NCBI GenBank assembly: GCA_016179945.1
Contig: JACPCE010000011.1
Location: 1-39,591 of the forward strand
Reading direction: 5' to 3'
From: Candidatus Woesearchaeota archaeon
GTDB taxonomy: Archaea > Nanobdellota > Nanobdellia > SCGC-AAA011-G17 > GW2011-AR18
DNA length: 39,591 nucleotides
Shown here: piece by piece, positions 1 to 9,478 of the stretch
Layout of the letters: the number at the start of each line of letters is the position of its first letter
Position numbering within the stretch: the first letter of the stretch is position 1
Made by a program: the position numbers and the translations under genes
The notes under the pieces: model-generated
The model's database searches: none
Seen by the model: only the letters and a program-made list of their open reading frames with translations
Told to the model about the DNA's origin: nothing

Positions 1-82
1 CATTAATATCATTTAATTTTTCCTTTAAATGGGAAATTTCTGTCTGAACTTTCTTGTAATTATCTAAAGTTGCAGTTGACAT
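1..82 (-). CDS. 5' end of a gene running off the left edge (MSTATLDNYKKVQTEISHLKEKLNDIN...), coiled-coil-like
   Basis: Open frame from ATG at 82 to window edge on the minus strand. Confidence 0.45.
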   Translation of the reverse strand, partial: MSTATLDNYKKVQTEISHLKEKLNDIN

Positions 83-150
83 ACAAACAGAATAAATTGT
101 TGGTTTTTAAGTTTATTGGATAAAATTTAGGACAACACAATCAAAAAAAT

Positions 151-1647
151 TTAAGGTAATTTAACTCGCACAGGTAAAGAATTATCTTTAGTTGTTCCAT
201 CTCCTAGTTGACCATAATTATTAGATCCCCAGCACCACACTTCTTGTTGATTAGTTAATCTGATTGCGCAGGTAAAGTAGCGTCCAACTTCAATTTGATA
301 CAAATTGGTAAATGCCCCTCCCCCTAACGGATCAGCTACAAAAATAGGGAATTGGCGATTTATTAAAGTTCCATCTCCTAGTTGACCATAATTATTAGAT
401 CCCCAACACTGTGTAGTATGAGAAAGATCGGTATTCAAAAAGCACCCATGACCAATCACACCACCGCCAGTTGAAGCTTGTATTGTCATAATAGGTTTAT
501 TATTGCTATCAACTACTTGTCGTGGCGGATCAAATATATTCGCGTTAGGACCACCAACCTCTCTCCCTGGTGCTATTATTCCTATACCCCAGAGGGAGTT
601 ATCCTTGATTTGGAAAGCACTAAATCGATCAGCTGTTTGCACATGAGCAAGTGTTCTTAACCCTTTTATCTGATTATTTTTTTCATCTACAATAGGATGA
701 GGTACAAGATGATTTCCTACTCCTAACTTCCATTGTATGGTTTCACCCCAACACCACAAAGCTGTATTTTCATCAATAGCACAGGTATGGCCTTGACCAG
801 CACCCACTGCAGTAAATTTGAGATTTCCTATTACTTGTACTGCTACGTTTGATTTAATTTTAGTATTATCACCTAATTCACCAAAACCATTACCCCCCCA
901 GCACCATACAGTCCCATCATTTTTTAAAGCACACGTATGGTCACCACCGGCTGAAATTGCTTTAATTCCTTGTAAAGGGGTTTTTGGGTTTTTGGACGTT
1001 AATACTTGTACTGGGAATTCAGATGTTGTATTTGTTCCGTCTCCTAGTTGTCCGTATAGGTTATTGTTTTCAAAGTTAAAAGGAACAGCCCAGCACCATA
1101 CAGTCCCATCATTTTTTAAAGCACAGGTATGTGCTCTACCTGCTGAAATTGCTATCGCCCCCTTAAATGCTTGGACATTGTTATTAAGTACAATGAATGG
1201 AGTAGAGTAAGTAACAGTTTCTGATGTTTTAAAGACCTGTAATTGTTTTTCCCCAGTTACATTATTAATTACCTCTTGCAATACTTCTTTTTCAAAAATC
1301 CTTCTTCCACCCCAGCACCAAATTGTATCTGCTTGTGTGCTTAGAAAGCAGGCATGAGTTTCACCAGTAGTTAGGGCAGGAGGTGGTGGTCCAACAATTG
1401 GTCCAGGAAAAATTTGATCGGGATTTTGATAAACGAGTTGATTATTATCATTTGTGTCAATAGCTACTATATCTTCTGAAATAATAGATGAAGCTGTAAC
1501 TTCTTGAGATGCAGTTTCTTTAACGTTAGAGCTTTTTACATAAACCTGACCAGTAGAACGCAAATCTATATTATTACTAAAATAGAAAACAGATGCAAAA
1601 CTTAGGAAAAAAATAATGCTAAAAGCAAAAACTTTGTTTTTTTCCAT
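151..1647 (-). CDS. RCC1-repeat beta-propeller protein with N-terminal membrane anchor/signal
   Basis: Repeated HTCALKNDGTVWCWG...GQLGDGT units; hydrophobic N-terminus VFAFSIIFFLSFASVFYF. Confidence 0.85.
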   Translation of the reverse strand: MEKNKVFAFSIIFFLSFASVFYFSNNIDLRSTGQVYVKSSNVKETASQEVTASSIISEDIVAIDTNDNNQLVYQNPDQIFPGPIVGPPPPALTTGETHACFLSTQADTIWCWGGRRIFEKEVLQEVINNVTGEKQLQVFKTSETVTYSTPFIVLNNNVQAFKGAIAISAGRAHTCALKNDGTVWCWAVPFNFENNNLYGQLGDGTNTTSEFPVQVLTSKNPKTPLQGIKAISAGGDHTCALKNDGTVWCWGGNGFGELGDNTKIKSNVAVQVIGNLKFTAVGAGQGHTCAIDENTALWCWGETIQWKLGVGNHLVPHPIVDEKNNQIKGLRTLAHVQTADRFSAFQIKDNSLWGIGIIAPGREVGGPNANIFDPPRQVVDSNNKPIMTIQASTGGGVIGHGCFLNTDLSHTTQCWGSNNYGQLGDGTLINRQFPIFVADPLGGGAFTNLYQIEVGRYFTCAIRLTNQQEVWCWGSNNYGQLGDGTTKDNSLPVRVKLP

Positions 1648-1755
1648 AATATATAATATAAATATAATTTGAGCTAATATATAAAAATTACTTAGAGCTG
1701 ATTCTGTTTGGTCTTCATTATAAACAAAAATAACTTTTTAAAAAAATAAAAAAAT

Positions 1756-2058
1756 TTAGCCGAATAAACCGGCCAAACCAACAGCTGCTTCTTCTTCAGA
1801 TTTCTTCTCTTCCTTCTTAGCAGCAGGTGCATGTCCACTACTTTGTGCAGTAGGCGCAGCAACAGGTGCTGTCATCATAGGAACAGCAGCTTCTTTTATA
1901 GCTGCTTCAATGTCCACACCATCAAGAGCAGCAACTAAAGCTTTGACTCTTCCTTCTTCTGGTTTTACACCAGCAGCTTCAAGTACTTTTTTAACATTTG
2001 CTTCATTTACATTTTGTTTGGCGCTATGTAACAGCATCGCGCAATATATATATTCCAT
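1756..2058 (-). CDS. rpl12: Archaeal ribosomal protein L12 (P1 stalk protein)
   Basis: [42 protein letters not shown]..., Ala-rich hinge, [14 protein letters not shown] tail. Confidence 0.95.
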   Translation of the reverse strand: MEYIYCAMLLHSAKQNVNEANVKKVLEAAGVKPEEGRVKALVAALDGVDIEAAIKEAAVPMMTAPVAAPTAQSSGHAPAAKKEEKKSEEEAAVGLAGLFG

Positions 2059-2079
2059 TGTATTTAACCTCCATTAGTA

Positions 2080-3156
2080 TTATTTCTTCTTCATTTTATC
2101 ATCTTGAAGTTTCTTCAAGATTTCTTTAGCTTTTTTCTCTTCCAGTTCAAAATTTTTGTCTTTCTCTGGTAAATCATGTGTTTTTGCAAGTTTCTCATCT
2201 TGAAGTTTCTTCAAGACAGCTTGCGCAACTTCTTCCTCTTTTTCCATTTTAGTATCTATTTTACCTTCTATAGTTTTACTTTTAAAAAAATCTTCTGGTA
2301 AATTAAGTTTACCTTTTACTACTTCCATTTCCATATTAGCTTTAGCAAGTTCTTTCTTCACGTTCTCACTAGTTAATATTTTTCTTGAATCTGCAAGAGC
2401 ATTGCTGTCTAAATAAACTTTTTTAATTAATAATTTAATGTTCTCTTTTGTTGGATAGGCTACGTTAAATGCCAGATTAAATGCATTTTGTGCAGCAAGT
2501 TTAATATTATTTAAATAAGTTGTTTCGTCAGCATTCAATACATCTTTTTTAAATATTGTTCCATTTTCTAAAGCAGCTAATAAATTAATGCCTATTTCCA
2601 TAGGTTCTATTCCTAATCTTGTTAATAAGTTTGCTACTTGTGAACTTATTACATTCCCTTCTTTTACAACCAAAGCATCTTCTTTTACAGCAACTTTGCC
2701 ATCTACTACTCCCGCTTTAACACCTATTTGTCCCAGTTCTCCCATAATAGGTCCGGGTGGAAATGGTGTTGGTCCAGCTTGAACAATTATATCATTAGGT
2801 GCTATTTGTCCACCTTTAGCAGGAGCAGAACTTCTGGATTTTTTTAAAACCTTAGCTAATTTAAAAGGGCTGTCATTTGTTAACAATAAAGCAGGCATGC
2901 CTCTAATTTGTTCTTCTAAAACCTCTAATCCTTTTATCTTATCCTTTAATTTATTAAATACAATCTTAATAAGCCTGCTTTTAGACATAGTTATTAAAGC
3001 AGAATCTTTAATGCTTGCTCTTAATTTTTGCAATTGAACAGAAGGCATATTTGTCATATCAGCAATAGCAATGACTTTGTATTTTTGAATAATGTTCTGC
3101 AGTCTGTCAACTTCTTTTCTCTTTGATTCCGCAACTTTTGCTTTATATTGGATCAT
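2080..3156 (-). CDS. rpl10: Ribosomal protein L10 (P0 / acidic stalk base)
   Basis: KVIAIADMTNMPSVQLQKLRASI... and GPTPFPPGPIMGELGQIGVKAGVVDGKVAV; between L1 and L12. Confidence 0.93.
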   Translation of the reverse strand: MIQYKAKVAESKRKEVDRLQNIIQKYKVIAIADMTNMPSVQLQKLRASIKDSALITMSKSRLIKIVFNKLKDKIKGLEVLEEQIRGMPALLLTNDSPFKLAKVLKKSRSSAPAKGGQIAPNDIIVQAGPTPFPPGPIMGELGQIGVKAGVVDGKVAVKEDALVVKEGNVISSQVANLLTRLGIEPMEIGINLLAALENGTIFKKDVLNADETTYLNNIKLAAQNAFNLAFNVAYPTKENIKLLIKKVYLDSNALADSRKILTSENVKKELAKANMEMEVVKGKLNLPEDFFKSKTIEGKIDTKMEKEEEVAQAVLKKLQDEKLAKTHDLPEKDKNFELEEKKAKEILKKLQDDKMKKK

Positions 3157-3830
3157 TTTTTCTGCTTAACAGACTCCACTATTTTTATCATTTGGCTCAT
3201 TGTAAATTTAACAGCCAAATATTTTATATTATTTTTTTCTTGTGGTAATTTAGATAATAAAGTATTATAAACTGCTAGAATATTATCTGCTAAATCTTCA
3301 TCTTTCATTGAATCATTTCCCACAGAGGCTTTTATAGAAGTCTCATTCTTGGTTTGTAGTCTTACTGTATTTTGTAATTTATTGGCTAATGGATCTAAAC
3401 TCTGAATATTGCCTGGAACAACACAGCCAGCCTTTGGATTTGGCATTTTTCCCCTTGCTCCTAAAACCTTACCAAAATTAGCTGCTACTTGTGCCATTAT
3501 TTCTACTTGAGCAACAAAGAAATCATGTGAAGTAGCTAATTTTTTTTGTTCTTTCTTATTATTTGTCCATTTAGCAAAATCCTCCTTTGTTATTACTGTA
3601 TCAAATACTCCCTTGGCTTTCTGTGCTAATTGAGCATCTAAAAATATGCACAATTTTATTTTCTTGTTCTTAGAATGAGGTAGTTGTAAATATAAATCAA
3701 CTTTATGCTCTGGTTTTTTTAAGTCTAGATTTTGTAAGTTTATTATTAAATCAAGAGATTGTGAGAAATTTCTTTTAGGTGATTTTTCCCTTAATTCTTT
3801 TATTGTTTTTAGTATGTCTTGCTTTTCCAT
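3153..3830 (-). CDS. rpl1: Ribosomal protein L1
   Basis: GKVLGARGKMPNPKAG motif; overlaps L10 start by 4 nt; GGAGG-like RBS upstream. Confidence 0.93.
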   Translation of the reverse strand: MEKQDILKTIKELREKSPKRNFSQSLDLIINLQNLDLKKPEHKVDLYLQLPHSKNKKIKLCIFLDAQLAQKAKGVFDTVITKEDFAKWTNNKKEQKKLATSHDFFVAQVEIMAQVAANFGKVLGARGKMPNPKAGCVVPGNIQSLDPLANKLQNTVRLQTKNETSIKASVGNDSMKDEDLADNILAVYNTLLSKLPQEKNNIKYLAVKFTMSQMIKIVESVKQKK

Positions 3831-3940
3831 TATATCCTCCTACTATAAAAGTAGTAATCGCGGATATATTTTGGATTTTTGATCTATTTATAAACATTTT
3901 GTCGAATAAGATTTATATATTATTTGTACATCTTCAGATA

Positions 3941-4318
3941 ATGATTGAATTACCACAGATTTGTGAAGAAACTGGAATTAGTGCTGACTATTGGAATTAT
4001 TGGGGAGTGCTCGCGCTTCATCTTAAGGATGGTGATTATGTTAATGTATTTGAGAAGCTGGGGAAAAAACCAATCCCATTTTATTGTGAAAGATTTAGAG
4101 TTAAACCGGAAGAAATCATCACTGATCAAAATAGGGATCGGATTATGCGATTAGATGAATTGGTAAGAGATTCAAATGCACTCCCTAGTAGATATTCTAA
4201 TCAACCAGATGATGCAATACAACAATTAAAAAGTAATGTAAATCAAGTAATTAGAATAATCTATGGTTCTACTGAAGAAATCTGGTTTCCAGAAGTTTCT
4301 CAAAATCCAGACGAGTAA
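3941..4318 (+). CDS. Hypothetical protein
   Basis: The listed ORF starts at 3779, but the ATG at 3941 lies about 30 nt after a TATA-like atttatatatta (3911) and avoids overlap with L1. Confidence 0.6.
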   Translation: MIELPQICEETGISADYWNYWGVLALHLKDGDYVNVFEKLGKKPIPFYCERFRVKPEEIITDQNRDRIMRLDELVRDSNALPSRYSNQPDDAIQQLKSNVNQVIRIIYGSTEEIWFPEVSQNPDE

Positions 4319-4419
4319 TATTTAATATAAATATTCATTAGCCGAAAATCAAATATCTTAAGTTAAAAATAAACTAATCACCAAAAACTTTTATATATTA
4401 CTAATATTAATCCAAAATT

Positions 4420-4884
4420 ATGAAAAAAGTACAAAAAGGTTCTGTTGTAGATGTTGATTATGAAGGAAGAACAGCAGATGGTAAACTATTTGATACTTCT
4501 AAAGAAGATTTGGCTAAAAAAGAAAATAATTATTTTGAAGGAAGAGAGTATCAACCTTTACATGTTACCCTAGGGGAAGGCCTATTAATAAAAGGATTTG
4601 AAAATGGTTTGATTGGAATGGAAGAAGATGAAGAAAAAACCATTAATATAGAAGCTAAAGATGCATATGGTGAAAAAAGACCTGAGTTAATTAAAACATT
4701 TCCAAAAAACACAGAAAAAGACAAAGACTTAAAAGAAGGAATGGTTGTTCTTGTTAATATTGAAGGAAAGCAGATTCCTGCAACAGTTGTAGAAGTTTCA
4801 GATAATATTTCATTAGATTTTAATCACCCATTGGCAGGAAAAGATTTAACATTTAAAATAAAAGTTCTAAAAATAGAAAACTAA
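4420..4884 (+). CDS. FKBP-type peptidyl-prolyl cis-trans isomerase, SlyD-like
   Basis: VDVDYEGRTADGKLFDTS...LGEGLLIKGFENGLIGMEEDEEKTINIEAKDAYGEKRPEL. Confidence 0.93.
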   Translation: MKKVQKGSVVDVDYEGRTADGKLFDTSKEDLAKKENNYFEGREYQPLHVTLGEGLLIKGFENGLIGMEEDEEKTINIEAKDAYGEKRPELIKTFPKNTEKDKDLKEGMVVLVNIEGKQIPATVVEVSDNISLDFNHPLAGKDLTFKIKVLKIEN

Positions 4885-5052
4885 TACAATAAAAAGTTTA
4901 GGTTATTGGGTGTTTTTTGACAATTTTTCTCATTAATGATTAATTACAAATTGAATTAATAATATTTCATACATAATTTCTGAAAATTTTTGTAAAAAGG
5001 TAAAGATTAGTTTTATATACTTGTTTTTCCAGAATAATTCAGAGGTGATAAC

Positions 5053-5298
5053 ATGGCAGAAAAACTAAACATGCAAAAAACTGCCCTATCGTTAGGTATT
5101 CTTTTTGCAGTAGTTCATGGAGTGGGTACTTTATTTATGTCTACTTGGATGAAATATTGGCAGTGGGCACATTTTGTATCTATGCAATATACAGCAACAG
5201 GATTTAGTTTTGGTGCATGGGTTGGAGGAATAGTTTTAGCCTTTGTACTTGGATTAATTGTTGGTGGCTTATTTGCTTTGATCTATAATAAATTATAG
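5053..5298 (+). CDS. Small membrane protein, two predicted TM segments
   Basis: Two hydrophobic segments; SD-like gaggtgat upstream. Confidence 0.7.
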   Translation: MAEKLNMQKTALSLGILFAVVHGVGTLFMSTWMKYWQWAHFVSMQYTATGFSFGAWVGGIVLAFVLGLIVGGLFALIYNKL

Positions 5299-5354
5299 AT
5301 CTTTCTTTTATTTTTTTTCATTAAATTTAAATATTACTAAAACAATTCAATTGA

Positions 5355-6488
5355 ATGCTAAAAAAGATCTTGGTTTTAATAATTTTAATAGCTGTAGTTT
5401 GGTACGTAGCAGATAAATTTACAATTAGACCATCTATAAAAGAGAAATCTTTAGATTTTATAGAGCTTCCAAAAGGATTTTATATAGAAGTTTTTGCAGA
5501 TAATATTGGTGGTTCAAAACTATCAACACCAGGCCCAAATCCAGGCCCAAGAATGATGGGTTTCAAAAATGATACAGTTTATGTAGCCGTTCCATCTCAA
5601 GGAGAAATATTAGCTCTAGAAGATAAAAATCAAGATTCAAAAATAGATGCAAAAAATATTTTAATAAATGGGTTAAATAGGCCGCATAGTATTGATTTTT
5701 ATGAAGATTGGGTTTACATTGCAGAAGAGAATAGGGTAATAAGGGTAAAAAATGAAAATAACTTAGCAAGACTTGATACATTGCAAGAGTTAGTTAAGCT
5801 TCCAAATGGAGGCCATTGGACTAGAACAATAAAGATTTTTAATAATTCATTGTTTATATCAACAGGATCTAGCTGCAATGTCTGCATTGAAGAAGATAAG
5901 AAAAGATCAGCAATTCAGAAATGTGATTTAGATGGAAAGAACTGTGTAATATTTGCATCAGGTATTAGAAATGCAGTTGGATTTATACAGCATGAAAGCA
6001 AAATTTATGCTACTGAAAACAGCAGGGATGGTTTAGGAGAAGATCTTCCTCCAGATGAAATTAATGTAATAGAAGCAGGTAAAGATTATGGCTGGCCTTA
6101 TTGTTACGGTAAAAAAATTCACGATACAGAATTTGACAAAAATCAAAATTTCAAATACCCATGTCATAGTACAGAACCATCATTTATTGATTTACAAGCA
6201 CATTCAGCACCATTAGGATTAGCAGTATATACTGGAAATAAATTTCCCAAAGAATATCAAGGAGATTTATTAGTAGCCTACCACGGATCTTGGGATAGAG
6301 ATAAACCAACAGGATATAAAATTGTTAGTATAGATTTACAAACAAAGGAAGTAAAAGACTTTGCAACAGGATGGCTAGATTATTTAACAGTAAAAGGAAG
6401 ACCAGTTGATATAATTAATTTTAGGGACTCTTTATTAGTTTCAGATGATAATGCAGGTATAATTTATAGGATATATTATGAAGATTAA
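5355..6488 (+). CDS. PQQ-dependent sugar dehydrogenase-like beta-propeller (GSDH family), membrane anchored
   Basis: LPKGFYIEVFADNI..., GLNRPHSIDFYEDWVYIAEENRVIRV, GWPYCYG..., HSAPLGLAVY, GDLLVAYHGSWDR. Confidence 0.85.
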   Translation: MLKKILVLIILIAVVWYVADKFTIRPSIKEKSLDFIELPKGFYIEVFADNIGGSKLSTPGPNPGPRMMGFKNDTVYVAVPSQGEILALEDKNQDSKIDAKNILINGLNRPHSIDFYEDWVYIAEENRVIRVKNENNLARLDTLQELVKLPNGGHWTRTIKIFNNSLFISTGSSCNVCIEEDKKRSAIQKCDLDGKNCVIFASGIRNAVGFIQHESKIYATENSRDGLGEDLPPDEINVIEAGKDYGWPYCYGKKIHDTEFDKNQNFKYPCHSTEPSFIDLQAHSAPLGLAVYTGNKFPKEYQGDLLVAYHGSWDRDKPTGYKIVSIDLQTKEVKDFATGWLDYLTVKGRPVDIINFRDSLLVSDDNAGIIYRIYYED

Positions 6489-6834
6489 GAAAATAATAAT
6501 AACATTAATAGGATTAATTTTATTGCAATTAATAATAGATTTATTTTTTGTTTTTATTTACCCAAATGTTAATCCAATAAGAGCGACAATGATTGGAATA
6601 ACCTCCCTAGTATTTTTATCTTTATTATATTTAATAAACAAAAAATTAGTAAATCCTGTAATTGGTGCCTTGTCTATATTTTACTCAGCATTTTTTGGAG
6701 CGTTATTAGTTCAATCAGGTTACTTAATTTCTAAATCTAGTTTATCAGGATTAGTCCATGCATTAATCCTTATAATAACTTACTTGATAATGTATTTTTT
6801 ATATGAAAGATTAAAATTAAGAAAATCAAGGTAA
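6478..6834 (+). CDS. Membrane protein of unknown function
   Basis: Multiple hydrophobic segments; start overlaps the end of the upstream gene. Confidence 0.65.
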   Translation: MKIKKIIITLIGLILLQLIIDLFFVFIYPNVNPIRATMIGITSLVFLSLLYLINKKLVNPVIGALSIFYSAFFGALLVQSGYLISKSSLSGLVHALILIITYLIMYFLYERLKLRKSR

Positions 6835-6883
6835 TATTTGGTATATGGAAAGTGTTTTATATCAGCTTTTATAAAAATTATTT

Positions 6884-7762
6884 ATGGTAAGTCTAGATTG
6901 GTTGCCTAGCGGAATATTTTCTATTATAGCTTTAGTAATAATTTTAGCTATAACTTTATATGCTATTTATATGATATTTGGTTATATTGGAAGATTTTTT
7001 GGTTTTTTTAAGGGAAAAAGTTTGTTCAGAAAAGACATTGAAGGGGCAGTAAGTGAAGGATTAAGCGCAAAAGCAATAATTGCCAAAGAAGCTCAAGAGA
7101 TTATCCAAACAGTAGAAATTGCAAGAACAAAATACCAATTAATGCAGAAAAATTTGGAATTAGCTAAAAAGCTGCAAGAAACTAAACAATTAAATATAAT
7201 TCCAGAAATGCAGACAACAATAGAGCAAGTAATAAATTTAATACAAAACCAATTAAGTTTGTTTAGACAAAACCTTGAAGATGTAAAAGAAGGAAAAACA
7301 GCTTTGTTAAAAAGTATAGAAAAATTAGTAAAATCTATGAATGATGCTAAAGAAATTATTTCTAAATTAAGCAGTGAAGAATTAGAAAGAAGTCCGCTTC
7401 AAAAAGCCTTGGCTATAGATGAAGAAAGTCTAAAAACTGTCAATCAATCATTACAATTAAATGAGAAGCAAATAAAATTAATACAAGAAGCGATAGAAAT
7501 TCTAGATGTTAACAAAATAAAATTTTGGAGTAAATCTCAATCAAAGCAAGCAAGAAAAGAACAAGAAATGTTATCTAATAATAAATTTGAGAAAATTGTA
7601 CAAACTGCTGAGTATTTATTAACAAGTGAAATAAATTTAATAAATATGATTAAGGAAATGAAAAAAACCATTGATTTATTAAATAGTTTGGCAGATAGAT
7701 CACAGAAATTATCTGGACAGGTATTGGGACTTGCTGAAGAGCAAGAAAGATTAGTAGCTTGA
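6884..7762 (+). CDS. Membrane-anchored coiled-coil protein
   Basis: N-terminal TM followed by long E/K/Q/L heptad-rich region. Confidence 0.7.
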   Translation: MVSLDWLPSGIFSIIALVIILAITLYAIYMIFGYIGRFFGFFKGKSLFRKDIEGAVSEGLSAKAIIAKEAQEIIQTVEIARTKYQLMQKNLELAKKLQETKQLNIIPEMQTTIEQVINLIQNQLSLFRQNLEDVKEGKTALLKSIEKLVKSMNDAKEIISKLSSEELERSPLQKALAIDEESLKTVNQSLQLNEKQIKLIQEAIEILDVNKIKFWSKSQSKQARKEQEMLSNNKFEKIVQTAEYLLTSEINLINMIKEMKKTIDLLNSLADRSQKLSGQVLGLAEEQERLVA

Positions 7763-7808
7763 ATAAGCAAATTTATAAACAAACAAAATTTGAATAATTT
7801 TAAAGAGG

Positions 7809-8801
7809 ATGAAAATAGCTTTCTTTGAAATAGAAAAATGGGAAGAGGACTACTTAAAAGAAAAATTAAAAAAGCATAAGCTATTTTTTTCTAAAAAAGA
7901 ATTAAGTAAAAGTAATGTTAAGGAATTTAATGACTGTAATGCAATATGTATGTTTATTTATTCTAAAATTGACAAAATTATTCTTGATAACTTACCAAAT
8001 TTAAAATTAATATGTACAATGAGCACCGGTTTTGATCATATTGATATAGAAGAATGCAAAAAAAGAAAAATCACATTATGCAATGTTCCATTTTATGGAG
8101 AAAATACTGTTGCAGAGCACACATTTACTTTAATTTTAGCTCTTAGCAGAAGATTAATAGACAGTGTAGAAAGAGTAAAACAAAATGATTTTGATTTAAA
8201 AGGTTTGAGGGGTTTTGATCTAAAAGACAAGACCATAGGAATAATTGGTCCAGGACATATTGGTCAGCATGTTATAAGAATAGCAAAAGGGTTTGAAATG
8301 AATGTTATTGCATATGCTAAGAAAATAGACAAAAATTTATCTAAAAAATTAGGTTTTAAATATGTAAGTTTTGAGAAGCTTCTAAAAGATTCAGATATAA
8401 TTTCAATTCACTGTCCGTTAAATAAAGAAACAGAGCACATGATTAATATGAAAAATATAAAATTAATGAAAAAAGGAGCTTATTTGATAAATACTGCAAG
8501 AGGAGGAATTATTGAAACAAAAGCCTTGGTTTATGCTCTTGATAATAAAATTCTAGCAGGTGCAGGCCTTGATGTGTTAGAAGATGAAGTTTATATAAAG
8601 GAAGAAAAGCAGCTTCTACACGAAAAATTTGTTAGTGAGTATGATTGGAAGATATTTTTAGAAAATCATTTATTGCTAAAGGAAAAAAACGTTATAGTTA
8701 CACCACATAATGCTTTTAATAGTAAGGAAGCATTATTAAGGATTATAGATACAACATTGGAAAATATTAATGGTTTTATAAAAAAGAATGAAATAAATTA
8801 A
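7809..8801 (+). CDS. D-isomer specific 2-hydroxyacid dehydrogenase
   Basis: TIGIIGPGHIGQHVIRIAKGF Rossmann motif; LINTARGGIIETKAL; ENTVAEHTFTLILALSRR. Confidence 0.92.
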   Translation: MKIAFFEIEKWEEDYLKEKLKKHKLFFSKKELSKSNVKEFNDCNAICMFIYSKIDKIILDNLPNLKLICTMSTGFDHIDIEECKKRKITLCNVPFYGENTVAEHTFTLILALSRRLIDSVERVKQNDFDLKGLRGFDLKDKTIGIIGPGHIGQHVIRIAKGFEMNVIAYAKKIDKNLSKKLGFKYVSFEKLLKDSDIISIHCPLNKETEHMINMKNIKLMKKGAYLINTARGGIIETKALVYALDNKILAGAGLDVLEDEVYIKEEKQLLHEKFVSEYDWKIFLENHLLLKEKNVIVTPHNAFNSKEALLRIIDTTLENINGFIKKNEIN

Positions 8802-8811
8802 TTTATTAAAT

Positions 8812-8967
8812 TTATTTCATTCTTCTAGCTTCTTTCCAGAATTTAACTACCAACACCCACACAAGAACTGTTAATCCTAACAAAAGAGCAAATAATAACA
8901 AACTCCAAAAAAACATAACAGTTCCACCATACATCATGCCGTCGTATCCCATCATATTCCAAACCAT
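8812..8967 (-). CDS. Small Met/Tyr/Gly-rich single-TM protein (51 aa), not in the supplied ORF list
   Basis: MVWNMMGYDGMMYGGTVMFFWSLLLFALLLGLTVLVWVLVVKFWKEARRMK; strong SD aaaggaggcg before ATG; same strand as Cu ATPase and HTH. Confidence 0.75.
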   Translation of the reverse strand: MVWNMMGYDGMMYGGTVMFFWSLLLFALLLGLTVLVWVLVVKFWKEARRMK

Positions 8968-8980
8968 ATTTTCGCCTCCT

Positions 8981-9433
8981 TTATTCAATCATCTTAAAAT
9001 ATTCTTCTACTCTTGAGATTATTGTAGGAATATAAAACTTCTTAAGTTTCTCCTCAAAAATATTATGCAAGTTTTCATTTTCAGTTATTCTATAAGTATT
9101 TCTTATTTTTTCAACTAAAAACAATTCTCTTAGTCTTCTAAGCTGTCTTCTTATATTTGATTGAGCTATTCCCTGCAAAGCTAAATTACTGTTTTTTCTG
9201 TAATCAATAACTCTTTTCTGTATCTCATCAGAATCTAAAGTTTCCTTTGAATCTAATAAAACATTAAATATATCAACAACTATATCTCTAGAATCACCAG
9301 GTTGCAATAAACCAACAGATAAACATAGTTTTTTTATAATATCTCTTTTTGACATTTCAGAAGAGGGCTTTTCATACCTTCTTAATGTAATCTCAGCTAA
9401 AGGAGTATCTTTTGACACAATCTTTTTTGTCAT
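8981..9433 (-). CDS. Winged-HTH-like regulator, possibly metal responsive by context
   Basis: LQGIAQSNIRRQLRRLRELFLVEKIRNTYRITE wHTH-like segment; between the Met-rich ORF and the P-type ATPase. Confidence 0.55.
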   Translation of the reverse strand: MTKKIVSKDTPLAEITLRRYEKPSSEMSKRDIIKKLCLSVGLLQPGDSRDIVVDIFNVLLDSKETLDSDEIQKRVIDYRKNSNLALQGIAQSNIRRQLRRLRELFLVEKIRNTYRITENENLHNIFEEKLKKFYIPTIISRVEEYFKMIE

Positions 9434-9478
9434 TGATTATTGATACTAATTTCTGTTTAAATATTTTTGGTTTTATTT

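Noticed and set aside
478-1210. Plus-strand ORFs 478..660 and 818..1210
   Set aside because: Antisense to the RCC1-repeat gene; repetition simply mirrors the RCC1 repeats.
3945-4154. 69-aa plus-strand ORF
   Set aside because: Overlaps the better supported 3941..4318 frame and has no promoter/RBS of its own.
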